Below, piece by piece: positions 44,497 to 53,892 of a stretch of 64,000 bases of DNA. Numbering within the stretch: the stretch's first letter is position 1; each line of letters starts with the position of its first letter. Where the stretch lies: positions 62,001 to 126,000 of the forward strand of contig NZ_FSRQ01000002.1 in the NCBI RefSeq assembly GCF_900143185.1, in the 5' to 3' direction. The stretch is from Chryseobacterium scophthalmum (GTDB taxonomy: Bacteria; Bacteroidota; Bacteroidia; Flavobacteriales; Weeksellaceae). The notes under the pieces are model-generated. The model had not been told where the DNA came from. It searched no databases and was given only the letters and a program-made list of their open reading frames with translations. A program made the translations under genes and the position numbers.

Positions 44497-45207
44497 TTAG
44501 AAGTCAATTGTCTGAAATCTCCAGGTTAGAGTATCGATTAATGTGATTTGATTTAAATTTAATGGTAAATCGGTTATTATTTTTAAAGCTAAATTCGACA
44601 TCATACTTCCTACAATTCCTGGTAATGCGCCTAAAACTCCGAGACTGTCACAATCCGGAAGATTTTCATCAAAAGGGGGTTCCGGAAAAATATTTCTTAA
44701 ATTTTTGCTTCCATTATAATTGAAGATAGCAACTTGTCCGGAAAAACCGAGAATGCTTCCGTAAACTAAAGGCTTTTTAAGCTTTACACAAATATCATTA
44801 ACTAAATATCTCGTTTTAAAATTATCAGAACCGTCAACAATAATATCAAATTGTGAAATCATTTCTTCAGCATTAGAATCATTAATCTTATTTTCAATTC
44901 CGATAAAATTGACTCGATGATTAAGGTTTTTCACAAAGTCTTCTGCACTTTTCACTTTTGATTTTCCTACAAAATGTTCATTATGAATAATCTGTCGGTT
45001 TAAATTGTGCAATTCAACCTCATCAAAATCTACAACTCCCAAAGCTCCAACTCCCGCCGCAGCCAAATATTGAATGACAGGACTTCCCAAACCTCCTGCC
45101 CCAATTACCAAAACTTTAGCGTTCATTATTTTTCGCTGACCTTCCAAACCGATTTCTTCAATAAAGATCTGTCGGCTGTATCTTGAGAAAATGTCTTCGT
45201 TTTTCAT
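44497..45207 (-). CDS. thiF: ThiF/MoeB-family adenylyltransferase
   Basis: With the start at 45207 (MKNEDIFSRYSRQ) the product has 236 residues; the in-frame ATG at 45291 would extend it through the repeat. It is an E1-like adenylyltransferase that activates the C-terminus of ThiS with ATP. Visible: RYSRQ near residue 10, VLVIGAGGLGSPVIQYLAAA, DFDEVELHNLNRQ and DNFKTRYLVND. The CxxC pairs that bind zinc in E. coli ThiF/MoeB are not seen; only isolated cysteines remain (PDCDSLGVLG). No rhodanese domain is fused. It is the last gene of the thi operon, after a 181-base gap holding a repeat. Confidence 0.9.
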   Translation of the reverse strand: MKNEDIFSRYSRQIFIEEIGLEGQRKIMNAKVLVIGAGGLGSPVIQYLAAAGVGALGVVDFDEVELHNLNRQIIHNEHFVGKSKVKSAEDFVKNLNHRVNFIGIENKINDSNAEEMISQFDIIVDGSDNFKTRYLVNDICVKLKKPLVYGSILGFSGQVAIFNYNGSKNLRNIFPEPPFDENLPDCDSLGVLGALPGIVGSMMSNLALKIITDLPLNLNQITLIDTLTWRFQTIDF

Positions 45208-45267
45208 TTTTTTGATTTTATTTACATCAGATTGTTCGAGTTTTTTTGTAATGGAATGGATAAAAAT

Positions 45268-45336
45268 GTATCGAGAACTTTCATTAAGCATAACTTCTCG
45301 ATACGATTTTTTGCAAAAATCTACTCGAAGTGACGT
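45268..45336. repeat. REP-like palindromic repeat inside the thi operon
   Basis: The thiH-thiF gap holds a perfect inverted repeat GTATCGAGAA (45268-45277) / TTCTCGATAC (45295-45304) followed by a second hairpin GATTTTT / AAAAATC and the string CTACTCGAAGT. It separates thiF from the rest of the operon. Confidence 0.6.
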
Positions 45337-45388
45337 TCTTATATTTCTGATAGAGTTTTTATTTTTAGATCGTTTAAAATTTCAACCT

Positions 45389-46507
45389 TTAAACTCCGCT
45401 ATACACAGAATCCCAATCTTTCATTATTGGGTCGTAGCCTGCATTTTTAATAATATTTTTAATTTCCTCCATGCTTCTTTCGTCACTGGTTTCAAATTGT
45501 TCCAAAGATTCTTTGTCCACCGCATAACCACCCGGATTGGTTTTCGAAGCTGCACTCATTGCTGTTGCGCCTAAAGAAATGATATTATTTCTAAATTTTT
45601 CGCTCTCTCTTGTTGAAATAGAGATTTCCAAATCTTCATTCCAGATTCGGTAAGCACAGATCAATTGGAGTAGATCTTTATCAGACATAATAAAATTGGG
45701 TTCAATAATTCCTTCCGCTGGTCGAAGTCTTGGAAATGAAACCGAATATCTACTTTTCCAATATTGTTTTTGAAGATAATCAATGTGAAGTGCGTTGAAA
45801 AAACTGTCAATACGCCAATCTTCCAAACCAAGCAAAACGCCTAAACCCATTTTATGAATTCCGGCTTTACCAATTCTGTCAGGCGTTTCCAGGCGAAAAT
45901 TAAAGTTTGATTTTTTTCCTTTTGGATGATATTCTTTATAAACTTCCTGATGATAGGTTTCCTGATAGACCAAAACAGCATTCACACCTGCATCATGAAG
46001 CTGTTGATATTCTTCTTCTGACAAAGGTTGAACTTCAATCGAAATATTAGCAAAATGTGGCTTCAACTGACGAACAGCATTCAGAAAATAATTAATTCCA
46101 ACTGTTTTATTTGCTTCTCCGCTTACCAGCAAAACGTGATTGACACCCATTGATCTTAAAACGGTAGCTTCGATCATTAATTCAGTATCAGAAAGGGTTT
46201 TCCTTCTAATTGAATTATCTAAACTGAAACCGCAGTACGTACAAATATTCTGACATTCATTACTCAGGTACAACGGCGCATACAACTGAATGGTTTTCCC
46301 GAACCGCTTCTGAGTAAGTTGCTGCGTCATTTTCGCCATTAATTCTAACTTTTGAGCAGCAACCGGTGAAAGAAAGTTCAGAAAATCCTCTATCGTTCTA
46401 TTCTTTTTTTGAAGACTATTTTCCACATCAGATAACGTTACTTTTTCAAGCTTTGCTTTTACCTCATCCCATTGGTATTTTTCAAAAAAATCTTTAAAAC
46501 TTTTCAT
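45389..46507 (-). CDS. thiH: 2-iminoacetate synthase ThiH, radical SAM
   Basis: The 372-residue radical-SAM enzyme cleaves tyrosine to 2-iminoacetate (dehydroglycine) and p-cresol for thiazole formation. The cluster motif CxxxCxxC is C85, C89, C92 in NECQNICTYCGF. Conserved family segments include MGVNHVLLVSGEANKTVG, YQETYHQEVYKEYHPKGKKS and GLGVLLGLEDWR, and the substrate-binding C-terminal region. Aerobic organisms with ThiO use glycine instead; presence of ThiH indicates the oxygen-sensitive tyrosine route. It follows thiG with two small hairpins between. Confidence 0.96.
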   Translation of the reverse strand: MKSFKDFFEKYQWDEVKAKLEKVTLSDVENSLQKKNRTIEDFLNFLSPVAAQKLELMAKMTQQLTQKRFGKTIQLYAPLYLSNECQNICTYCGFSLDNSIRRKTLSDTELMIEATVLRSMGVNHVLLVSGEANKTVGINYFLNAVRQLKPHFANISIEVQPLSEEEYQQLHDAGVNAVLVYQETYHQEVYKEYHPKGKKSNFNFRLETPDRIGKAGIHKMGLGVLLGLEDWRIDSFFNALHIDYLQKQYWKSRYSVSFPRLRPAEGIIEPNFIMSDKDLLQLICAYRIWNEDLEISISTRESEKFRNNIISLGATAMSAASKTNPGGYAVDKESLEQFETSDERSMEEIKNIIKNAGYDPIMKDWDSVYSGV

Positions 46508-46550
46508 AATATTCGGTTTAATCCAAATGACGCGTTGTCTACTATTTATT

Positions 46551-46594
46551 GATAGGATTTTATCCTATCCTTTATTAAATCGTCCTTTCAGGAC
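46551..46594. repeat. Two tandem hairpins between thiG and thiH
   Basis: GATAGGA/TCCTATC (46551-46569, 5-base loop) and GTCCT/AGGAC (46582-46594, TTC loop) lie in the 103-base gap between thiG and thiH. They may stabilise or process the mRNA, or be remnants of intergenic repeats. Confidence 0.5.
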
Positions 46595-46610
46595 TCTTTT
46601 ATTCATTACT

Positions 46611-47387
46611 TTAATCAAACAAAAAAGAAGTCAGTGGACTTGATGCTTCTGCATGGTTTCCGATAGCTCCCAAACCAGATTCAAAAGCTCTTCTTCCCGC
46701 AATTACGCCTTCTTTAAAAGCCAATGCCATATTTACAGGATTTCTTGCAACAGCAATTGCAGTATTTACCAAAACCGCATCAGCTCCCATTTCCATTGCT
46801 TTGGCGGCATCAGAAGGCGCTCCAATTCCGGCATCAACAACAACAGGAACATTACTTTGAGCAATAATTATTTCTAAAAAATCTAAAGTTCTTAAACCTT
46901 TATTCGTTCCAATCGGCGCTCCCAAAGGCATTACAACGGCTGTTCCTACATCTTCCAGACGTTTGCACAAAACCGGATCAGCATGAATATAAGGCATAAC
47001 AATAAATCCTAATTTTGCCAATTCTTCTGTTGCATACAACGTTTCAATCGGATCGGGTAATAAATATTTTGGATCAGGATGAATTTCCAATTTCACCCAA
47101 TTGGTTTCCAAAGCTTCTCTTGCCAATTGCGCTGCCAAAACCGCCTCTTTCACCGTTCTTGCTCCTGAAGTATTCGGTAAAAGGTGAGATTTTGTAGGTT
47201 TTAGAGCATTTAACAAATCATCTTCTGAAGATTGCGAATCGATTCTTTTTAAAGCCATTGTTACCAATTCACTTCCGGAAGCGATGATGGAGTCCGTCAT
47301 TTCTGAAAGATTTCCGAATTTTCCGGTTCCTAAAAACAATCTCGATCCGAAAGTTCTGTCTGCTATAATTAATGGTTGATTGTTCAT
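46611..47387 (-). CDS. thiG: Thiazole synthase
   Basis: The 258-residue TIM-barrel enzyme condenses deoxyxylulose phosphate, 2-iminoacetate and ThiS thiocarboxylate into the thiazole phosphate. The Schiff-base lysine is most likely K99 in [18 protein letters not shown], by comparison with the Bacillus enzyme (K96). The phosphate-binding segment [20 protein letters not shown] and the [11 protein letters not shown] block are intact. Length is normal. The start overlaps the thiE stop in ATGA, so translation is coupled. It forms a complex with ThiS encoded at the head of the operon. Confidence 0.97.
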   Translation of the reverse strand: MNNQPLIIADRTFGSRLFLGTGKFGNLSEMTDSIIASGSELVTMALKRIDSQSSEDDLLNALKPTKSHLLPNTSGARTVKEAVLAAQLAREALETNWVKLEIHPDPKYLLPDPIETLYATEELAKLGFIVMPYIHADPVLCKRLEDVGTAVVMPLGAPIGTNKGLRTLDFLEIIIAQSNVPVVVDAGIGAPSDAAKAMEMGADAVLVNTAIAVARNPVNMALAFKEGVIAGRRAFESGLGAIGNHAEASSPLTSFLFD

Positions 47388-47998
47388 TGCATTGCTATTT
47401 TAAATTCGTTGATAGTAGATGGTTGATTGGTGATTTGCCCCGAAACGGCGACTCCATAAATTCCTATTTGTTGTAAGAGGTCGATGTCTTTCAAAACCAC
47501 TCCGCCAATTGCGAATATTTTTGGAATTTCTAATCCTTTTTCTTTTAAATCCTGGATTATTTTTTTATATCCTTCAAAGCCTAAAATCGGACTTAACTGC
47601 TCTTTAGTTGAAGTAAATCGAAGTGGTCCCAAACCGATGTAATCACATGATTCATTCATTCTTTGCAAAACATCAGAAATAGAATTTGCCGTTCCACCGA
47701 TAATTTTATTTTCTCCTAAAATCTGTCTTGCAATATCAATCGAAGTATCTTTTAAACCTAAATGAACACCGTCTGCATCGATATCTTTTGCAATCTGAAC
47801 ATGGTCATTGATGATACAAACTGATTGGTATTCTGAACACAGCAGTTTTGAATTTTCACAAAGCTTAATAAACTCATTTTCGGGAGCATTTTTCCAACGA
47901 ATCTGAATCCATTTTATGCCGTTGTCTAAGGCCTTTTTTATATTTAATTCCTGTTCGGATTTTGTAAAACCTTGAGAAATATATTGTAGTTTTTCCAT
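47384..47998 (-). CDS. thiE: Thiamine phosphate synthase
   Basis: The 204-residue TIM-barrel protein (start at 47998; an in-frame ATG at 48016 would add six residues) joins HMP pyrophosphate and thiazole phosphate to thiamine phosphate. Motifs match Thi[11 protein letters not shown] (about 31-40), [31 protein letters not shown], and [16 protein letters not shown], which are the pyrophosphate and pyrimidine binding segments. The first gene before it in the operon is a second ThiE-like protein, so this one is likely the true synthase. It is translationally coupled to thiG. Confidence 0.93.
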   Translation of the reverse strand: MEKLQYISQGFTKSEQELNIKKALDNGIKWIQIRWKNAPENEFIKLCENSKLLCSEYQSVCIINDHVQIAKDIDADGVHLGLKDTSIDIARQILGENKIIGGTANSISDVLQRMNESCDYIGLGPLRFTSTKEQLSPILGFEGYKKIIQDLKEKGLEIPKIFAIGGVVLKDIDLLQQIGIYGVAVSGQITNQPSTINEFKIAMQ

Positions 47999-48017
47999 TT
48001 TTAAATTTGAATACATC

Positions 48018-50625
<2,608 letters not shown>

Positions 50626-50628
<3 letters not shown>

Positions 50629-50658
50629 TCCTAAATTTTTAAATACACTTTAGGAATG
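50626..50658 (-). promoter_or_regulatory. Start-codon-sequestering hairpin of thiS
   Basis: In the RNA CATTCCTAAA (50658-50649) pairs perfectly over 10 bases with TTTAGGAATG (50635-50626), whose last bases are the ATG of thiS. It is a clear translational expression platform. A second hairpin (50684-50667, TGTACA arms) stands between it and the aptamer. Confidence 0.75.
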
Positions 50659-50697
50659 CCCATCATTGTACAATAGAATGTACAGCAAAGTCATCTC

Positions 50698-50781
50698 ACT
50701 TTTTCCTACGCTAGTATGATCTAGAAATCAGGTTCAAAGGGTAAAGTCTCAGCCTGTTTTGTCAACAGACACCCCTAAAGT
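50698..50781 (-). ncRNA. TPP riboswitch (THI element) upstream of thiS
   Basis: The minus strand shows ACTTTAGGGGTGTCTG, AGGCTGAGA, TTTACCC, TTGAACCTGAT and a 3' TAGCGTAGGA, the THI-box blocks. P1 can form between ACTTT (50781-50777) and AAAGT (50702-50698). In the J3-4 region GATCATACTAG departs from the common GGTAATACC. The aptamer starts just at the predicted transcription start. It controls the seven-gene thi operon. Confidence 0.94.
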
Positions 50782-50787
50782 TGGGAG

Positions 50788-50818
50788 CGAAGTTAGACAT
50801 TTTTTTAAAATGGGCAAA
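50788..50818 (-). promoter_or_regulatory. thi operon promoter
   Basis: TTTG (50818-50815), a 19-base spacer and TAACTTCG (50795-50788, one mismatch to TAnnTTTG) precede the TPP aptamer by about 6 bases, which fits a transcript starting at the aptamer. Confidence 0.65.
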
Positions 50819-50830
50819 ATTTTTTGAAGG

Positions 50831-50920
50831 AGATGGAAGTTGGAGGATAGAAGCTGGAAGTTTTAAATGTTTGAAAATATTGTTTTTTATATCTCGCTGA
50901 TTTTGCAGATTACGCAGATG
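50831..50920. repeat. Short repeat-like strings in the thiS-rluA gap
   Basis: ATGGAAGTTGG / GAAGCTGGAAG (50831-50863) is a short degenerate direct repeat, and ATCTCGCTGATTTTGCAGAT with TACGCAGATG (50891-50920) is another imperfect direct repeat of GCAGAT. Such strings are, as I recall, common debris between flavobacterial genes. No ORF is found in the 50629-51212 gap. Confidence 0.35.
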
Positions 50921-51012
50921 TTTTTTTATTTTATACTGGAAAGATTCTAGTTGAAATTCTTATAAAATGATAATATTTGTGTTTGGTTTTCAAATACTTA
51001 AATAAATGACTT

Positions 51013-51113
51013 CCCCTCTAGCCGCGATTGCAACGGCATCCTTTTGGGTTGCGGCGAAGCGAAGCGGAGCCGTAACCCAAAAGATATAGTGGAAAGCGGG
51101 AAAAAGCTCCTAA
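51013..51113. repeat. GC-rich palindromic repeat, REP-like
   Basis: An imperfect inverted repeat (51038-51055 against 51069-51085, containing CTTTTGGGTT and AACCCAAAAG) has the GC-rich GCGGCGAAGCGAAGCGGAGC in its loop. It stands out in an AT-rich gap; flanking TAGCCGCGATTG and GATATAGTGGAAAGCGGG recall a widespread Chryseobacterium intergenic element. Confidence 0.6.
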
Positions 51114-51154
51114 AAAGTAGAAAAATAAAACTGAATTTTAGATTTGAAGAAAAT

Positions 51155-51191
51155 AAAAATGGAAACCAGATTATCTCTAATTTCCATTTTA
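51155..51191 (-). terminator. Possible terminator of the rluA-like gene
   Basis: AAAATGGAAA pairs with TTTCCATTTT across a 15-base loop, 22 bases after the rluA-like stop on the minus strand. It is low in GC and only moderately convincing. Confidence 0.5.
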
Positions 51192-51212
51192 TAACTTATT
51201 TCTAATTTAATA

Positions 51213-51890
51213 TTATTCTTCACACGCTCTCCAGATCGCGTCATTCTGCGGAACGGGAGCAACGATTGTCATCTCCTCCTTTGTAACAGGATGTATAAAC
51301 TGAAGTTTTCTGGCGTGAAGATTAATTCCTCCATCCGGATTTGAACGAGGCGCACCGTATTTTAAATCACCTTTAATAGGAACTCCGGTTTTTGATAACT
51401 GTGCTCTGATTTGATGATGTCTTCCGGTTTCCAGATCAATTTCTAAAAGAAGATAATTATCCAGAGTTTTAATAACATTGTAGGTAAGAATTGCTTCTTT
51501 TGCACCCTCGGTAACTTTCGTAAAAACGATTGCTTTATTATTCTTTTCGTTTTTCTGAAGATAATGAACCAATCTTTGGCTTTGAGGAATCATTTCTTTA
51601 GCAACAACTGCCCAATACGTTTTCTGAATTTCACGGTTTTTAACCATTTGAGTCAATCGTGAAAGCGCTTTTGAAGTTTTAGCATAAATCACTAAACCAG
51701 AAGTTGGCCGGTCGATACGATGTACCAAACCCAGAAAAACATTTCCGGGTTTATTATCTCTTTTTTTGATGAAATCTTTAATGGAATCGAGTAAAGGTTC
51801 GTCACCGGTTTTATCACCCTGAACGAGTTGCCCTACTTTTTTATTGATAACTAAAAGGTGATTATCCTCAAAAACAATCTGCTCTTCCAT
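51213..51890 (-). CDS. RluA-family pseudouridine synthase
   Basis: The 225-residue protein isomerises uridine in rRNA or tRNA. The catalytic motif is GLVHRIDRPTSGLVIYAK (about residues 54-71), with the catalytic Asp in HRIDRPTSG, the RluA hallmark. Other blocks are TGRHHQIRAQLSKTGVPIKG and GGINLHARKLQFIHPVTKEE. It has no S4 domain at the N-terminus and so is of the short RluA/TruC-like kind; the modified position cannot be told. It follows the small membrane protein gene by 6 bases and is last in a panB-led run. Confidence 0.92.
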   Translation of the reverse strand: MEEQIVFEDNHLLVINKKVGQLVQGDKTGDEPLLDSIKDFIKKRDNKPGNVFLGLVHRIDRPTSGLVIYAKTSKALSRLTQMVKNREIQKTYWAVVAKEMIPQSQRLVHYLQKNEKNNKAIVFTKVTEGAKEAILTYNVIKTLDNYLLLEIDLETGRHHQIRAQLSKTGVPIKGDLKYGAPRSNPDGGINLHARKLQFIHPVTKEEMTIVAPVPQNDAIWRACEE

Positions 51891-51896
51891 ACTACC

Positions 51897-52220
51897 TTAA
51901 CGATTCTGTGATCTGCTCACAAAAGAAATAACCACTCCACCTAAAAGACCAATCGTTTTTATGATGTTAAGACTTGAATCCATCGGTAAAAATGCTCCGA
52001 TGATGCACAAACCTGCCGCAGCGTACATTGGGTACATAAACTTAGTATGCATCAACATTCTTCCCTGAACGATAAAACTGATTCCAATTAAAATATAAAA
52101 TAATCTTGCTGAAAGAAGATAGTTAATATTATCCGGGAAAATTCTAAACCAACCTGCAGCTAAACAAATGATTGCTAAAATTGATAAAATTCCTTGTGTT
52201 GCCTGTAAATTACTTTTCAT
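51897..52220 (-). CDS. Small integral membrane protein
   Basis: The 107-residue protein has four predicted membrane helices (about 7-24, 37-49, 62-79 and 85-103; GILSILAIICLAAGW, ARLFYILIGISFIV, MYPMYAAAGLCIIG, TIGLLGGVVISFVS). No catalytic or binding motif is visible and I do not recognise a family. Its start overlaps the panB stop by one base (TAATG) and it is followed closely by the pseudouridine synthase gene, so all three are cotranscribed. Function unknown. Confidence 0.75.
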   Translation of the reverse strand: MKSNLQATQGILSILAIICLAAGWFRIFPDNINYLLSARLFYILIGISFIVQGRMLMHTKFMYPMYAAAGLCIIGAFLPMDSSLNIIKTIGLLGGVVISFVSRSQNR

Positions 52221-53035
52221 TAATAGCTCTCATTTTGGTTAGGGAAATCAGCACTTTTCACGTCTTTCACATATTGGGAAACTGCTCCTGTAATTTCTGT
52301 ATATAGATCTAGATATCTTCTTAAAAATTTTGGAGAGAAACCTTTGTTCATTCCCACCATATCATGATATACCAAAACCTGTCCGTCACAATGAGGTCCG
52401 GCTCCAATTCCGATCGTTGGAATTGAGATACTTTCCGTCACTCTTTTAGCCAGATCCGCAGGAATTTTTTCAAGAACAACTCCAAAACATCCTAATTCTT
52501 CAAGCAATTTTGCATCGTTGATTAATTTTTCAGCTTCAGCCTCTTCTTTAGCTCTTACTTTATAAGTTCCAAACTGGTAAATAGACTGTGGCGTTAATCC
52601 CAAATGTCCCATAATAGGAATTCCGGCATTGATGATTTTTTTAATTGATTTTGAAATTTCTTTTCCACCCTCAATTTTAATCGCATGAGCTCCTCCTTCT
52701 TTCATCATTCTAACTGCAGATTCCAGTGCGATATCAGGATTACTTTGGTAAGTTCCGAAAGGAAGATCTGCAATTACCAATGCTCTTTCTACCCCTCTCA
52801 CCACACTTTGAGTGTGATAAATCATCTGATCTAATGTAATAGGAAGTGTTGTTTCAAAACCCGCCATTACATTCGCCGCAGAATCTCCGATAAGAATGGT
52901 ATCAACACCACCGGCGTCAACCATTTTTGCCGTTGTAAAATCGTAAGCGGTAAGCATTGTTATTTTCTCCTTGTCGAATTTCATTTTTCGCAAGGTTTCT
53001 GTAGTAACTCTTTTAATTTCAGAATGAACAGACAT
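52220..53035 (-). CDS. panB: 3-methyl-2-oxobutanoate hydroxymethyltransferase
   Basis: The 271-residue TIM-barrel enzyme makes ketopantoate for pantothenate and CoA synthesis. Visible motifs are MLTAYDFTTAKMVDAGGVDT (about 28-47), GDSAANVMAGFETT, DLPFGTYQSNPD, GHLGLTPQSIYQFGTYKVRA and the substrate-binding PTIGIGAGPHCDGQVLVYHD. All belong to PanB. It comes first in an operon with the small membrane protein and the pseudouridine synthase; the upstream Crp-like gene ends in a terminator 22 bases ahead. Confidence 0.96.
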   Translation of the reverse strand: MSVHSEIKRVTTETLRKMKFDKEKITMLTAYDFTTAKMVDAGGVDTILIGDSAANVMAGFETTLPITLDQMIYHTQSVVRGVERALVIADLPFGTYQSNPDIALESAVRMMKEGGAHAIKIEGGKEISKSIKKIINAGIPIMGHLGLTPQSIYQFGTYKVRAKEEAEAEKLINDAKLLEELGCFGVVLEKIPADLAKRVTESISIPTIGIGAGPHCDGQVLVYHDMVGMNKGFSPKFLRRYLDLYTEITGAVSQYVKDVKSADFPNQNESY

Positions 53036-53056
53036 AATGTATATGATTGTTTAAAG

Positions 53057-53081
53057 TTAAAAAGTCGGCTTTCGCCGACTT
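53057..53081 (-). terminator. Terminator of the Crp-family gene
   Basis: AAGTCGGC pairs with GCCGACTT around a 4-base loop and is followed on the minus strand by TTTAA. It lies 14 bases beyond the gene's stop. Confidence 0.8.
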
Positions 53082-53094
53082 ATATATTTGGATT

Positions 53095-53808
53095 TTACAA
53101 AACTACGTGTCCTAGTTTCATTAATTTATCGTGGTTGAGAATTTTGATGTTTCTACCGTCTACTTCGATGAGACTGTCACCTTTAAATTCGGAAATCAGT
53201 CGGATAGCACTTTCGGTAGCTGTTCCGATAATGTTGGCGATTTCTTCTCTAGTTAAAGAAATTTTGATAAAACCTTCAGGATCTGTCCCTAATTTTTGTT
53301 CTAAAAGAATAAGAATCTCTGCCAATCTTTCTCTTACTGTTTTTTGAGCCAAGAAAGTAATCGTGTTGGAAGACTCCCCCAATTCGTAAGATATTTTCTG
53401 AAGCATCACAAAAGATAACTGTGGATCTACTTCTAATAAGTCCATAAAAATATCTGCAGGTAAGAATGTGCATTCAACATCAGTCATTGCTTCTGCCTTT
53501 GCCTGAAAATTTTCTCCACACAACAATGCACGATATCCTATAATATCACCTTCTTTTATAAATCTAAGAATTTGATCTTTACCAAAAGATCCCGATTTTG
53601 ACAATTTAGCAGCCCCTTTTTCTATTACGTAAACCCCTTTCGGAGTTTCGCCATCGTCAAAGACGATATCGTGTTTTTGAAAAACGAGTTTCTTTTTTGC
53701 GTTGATATATCTTTCATAATCAGTATTGGAAAGTCTTTCTTTAAAGGATTTATCATTAAAAACCCTCGCGAATCTTTCTTCAATAGCAATCTGTTGTTCC
53801 TGCGACAT
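53095..53808 (-). CDS. Crp/Fnr-family transcription regulator without an iron-sulfur cluster motif
   Basis: The 237-residue protein (start at 53808; the ATG at 53841 is nearly at the transcription start) has a cyclic-nucleotide-like sensor domain (about 50-130; KGVYVIEKGAAKLSKSG, IIGYRALLCGEN) and a winged helix-turn-helix (LTREEIANIIGTATESAIRL, about 175-194). The cysteines that hold a 4Fe-4S cluster in FNR are missing, so oxygen sensing by FNR chemistry is unlikely. It is divergent from the ccoI gene across 84 bases and could regulate the cbb3 cluster; that is inference from position. Confidence 0.9.
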   Translation of the reverse strand: MSQEQQIAIEERFARVFNDKSFKERLSNTDYERYINAKKKLVFQKHDIVFDDGETPKGVYVIEKGAAKLSKSGSFGKDQILRFIKEGDIIGYRALLCGENFQAKAEAMTDVECTFLPADIFMDLLEVDPQLSFVMLQKISYELGESSNTITFLAQKTVRERLAEILILLEQKLGTDPEGFIKISLTREEIANIIGTATESAIRLISEFKGDSLIEVDGRNIKILNHDKLMKLGHVVL

Positions 53809-53827
53809 TGTAATATGACATTTATCA

Positions 53828-53859
53828 CAAAAATAGAACATTTAAACTCTATAAACAAA
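53828..53859 (-). promoter_or_regulatory. Promoter of the Crp-family gene
   Basis: TTTG (53859-53856), a 20-base spacer and TATTTTTG (53835-53828) match the Bacteroidota consensus. The leader would be about 13 bases. The opposite strand has a TAATTTTG box at 53871-53878, probably the ccoI -7 element. Confidence 0.65.
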
Positions 53860-53892
53860 AAAAAATGTTATAATTTTGTAAGTCAATAATTT

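Noticed and set aside
45208..45291. N-terminal extension of thiF to 45291
   Set aside because: The extra 28 codons run through a palindromic repeat and do not match the family; MKNEDIFSRYSRQ is a typical ThiF/MoeB start.
53809..53841. FNR-type iron-sulfur cysteines in the Crp-family regulator (CDKCH upstream of the chosen start)
   Set aside because: These codons lie before the likely start, next to the -7 box, and the pattern does not match FNR spacing.
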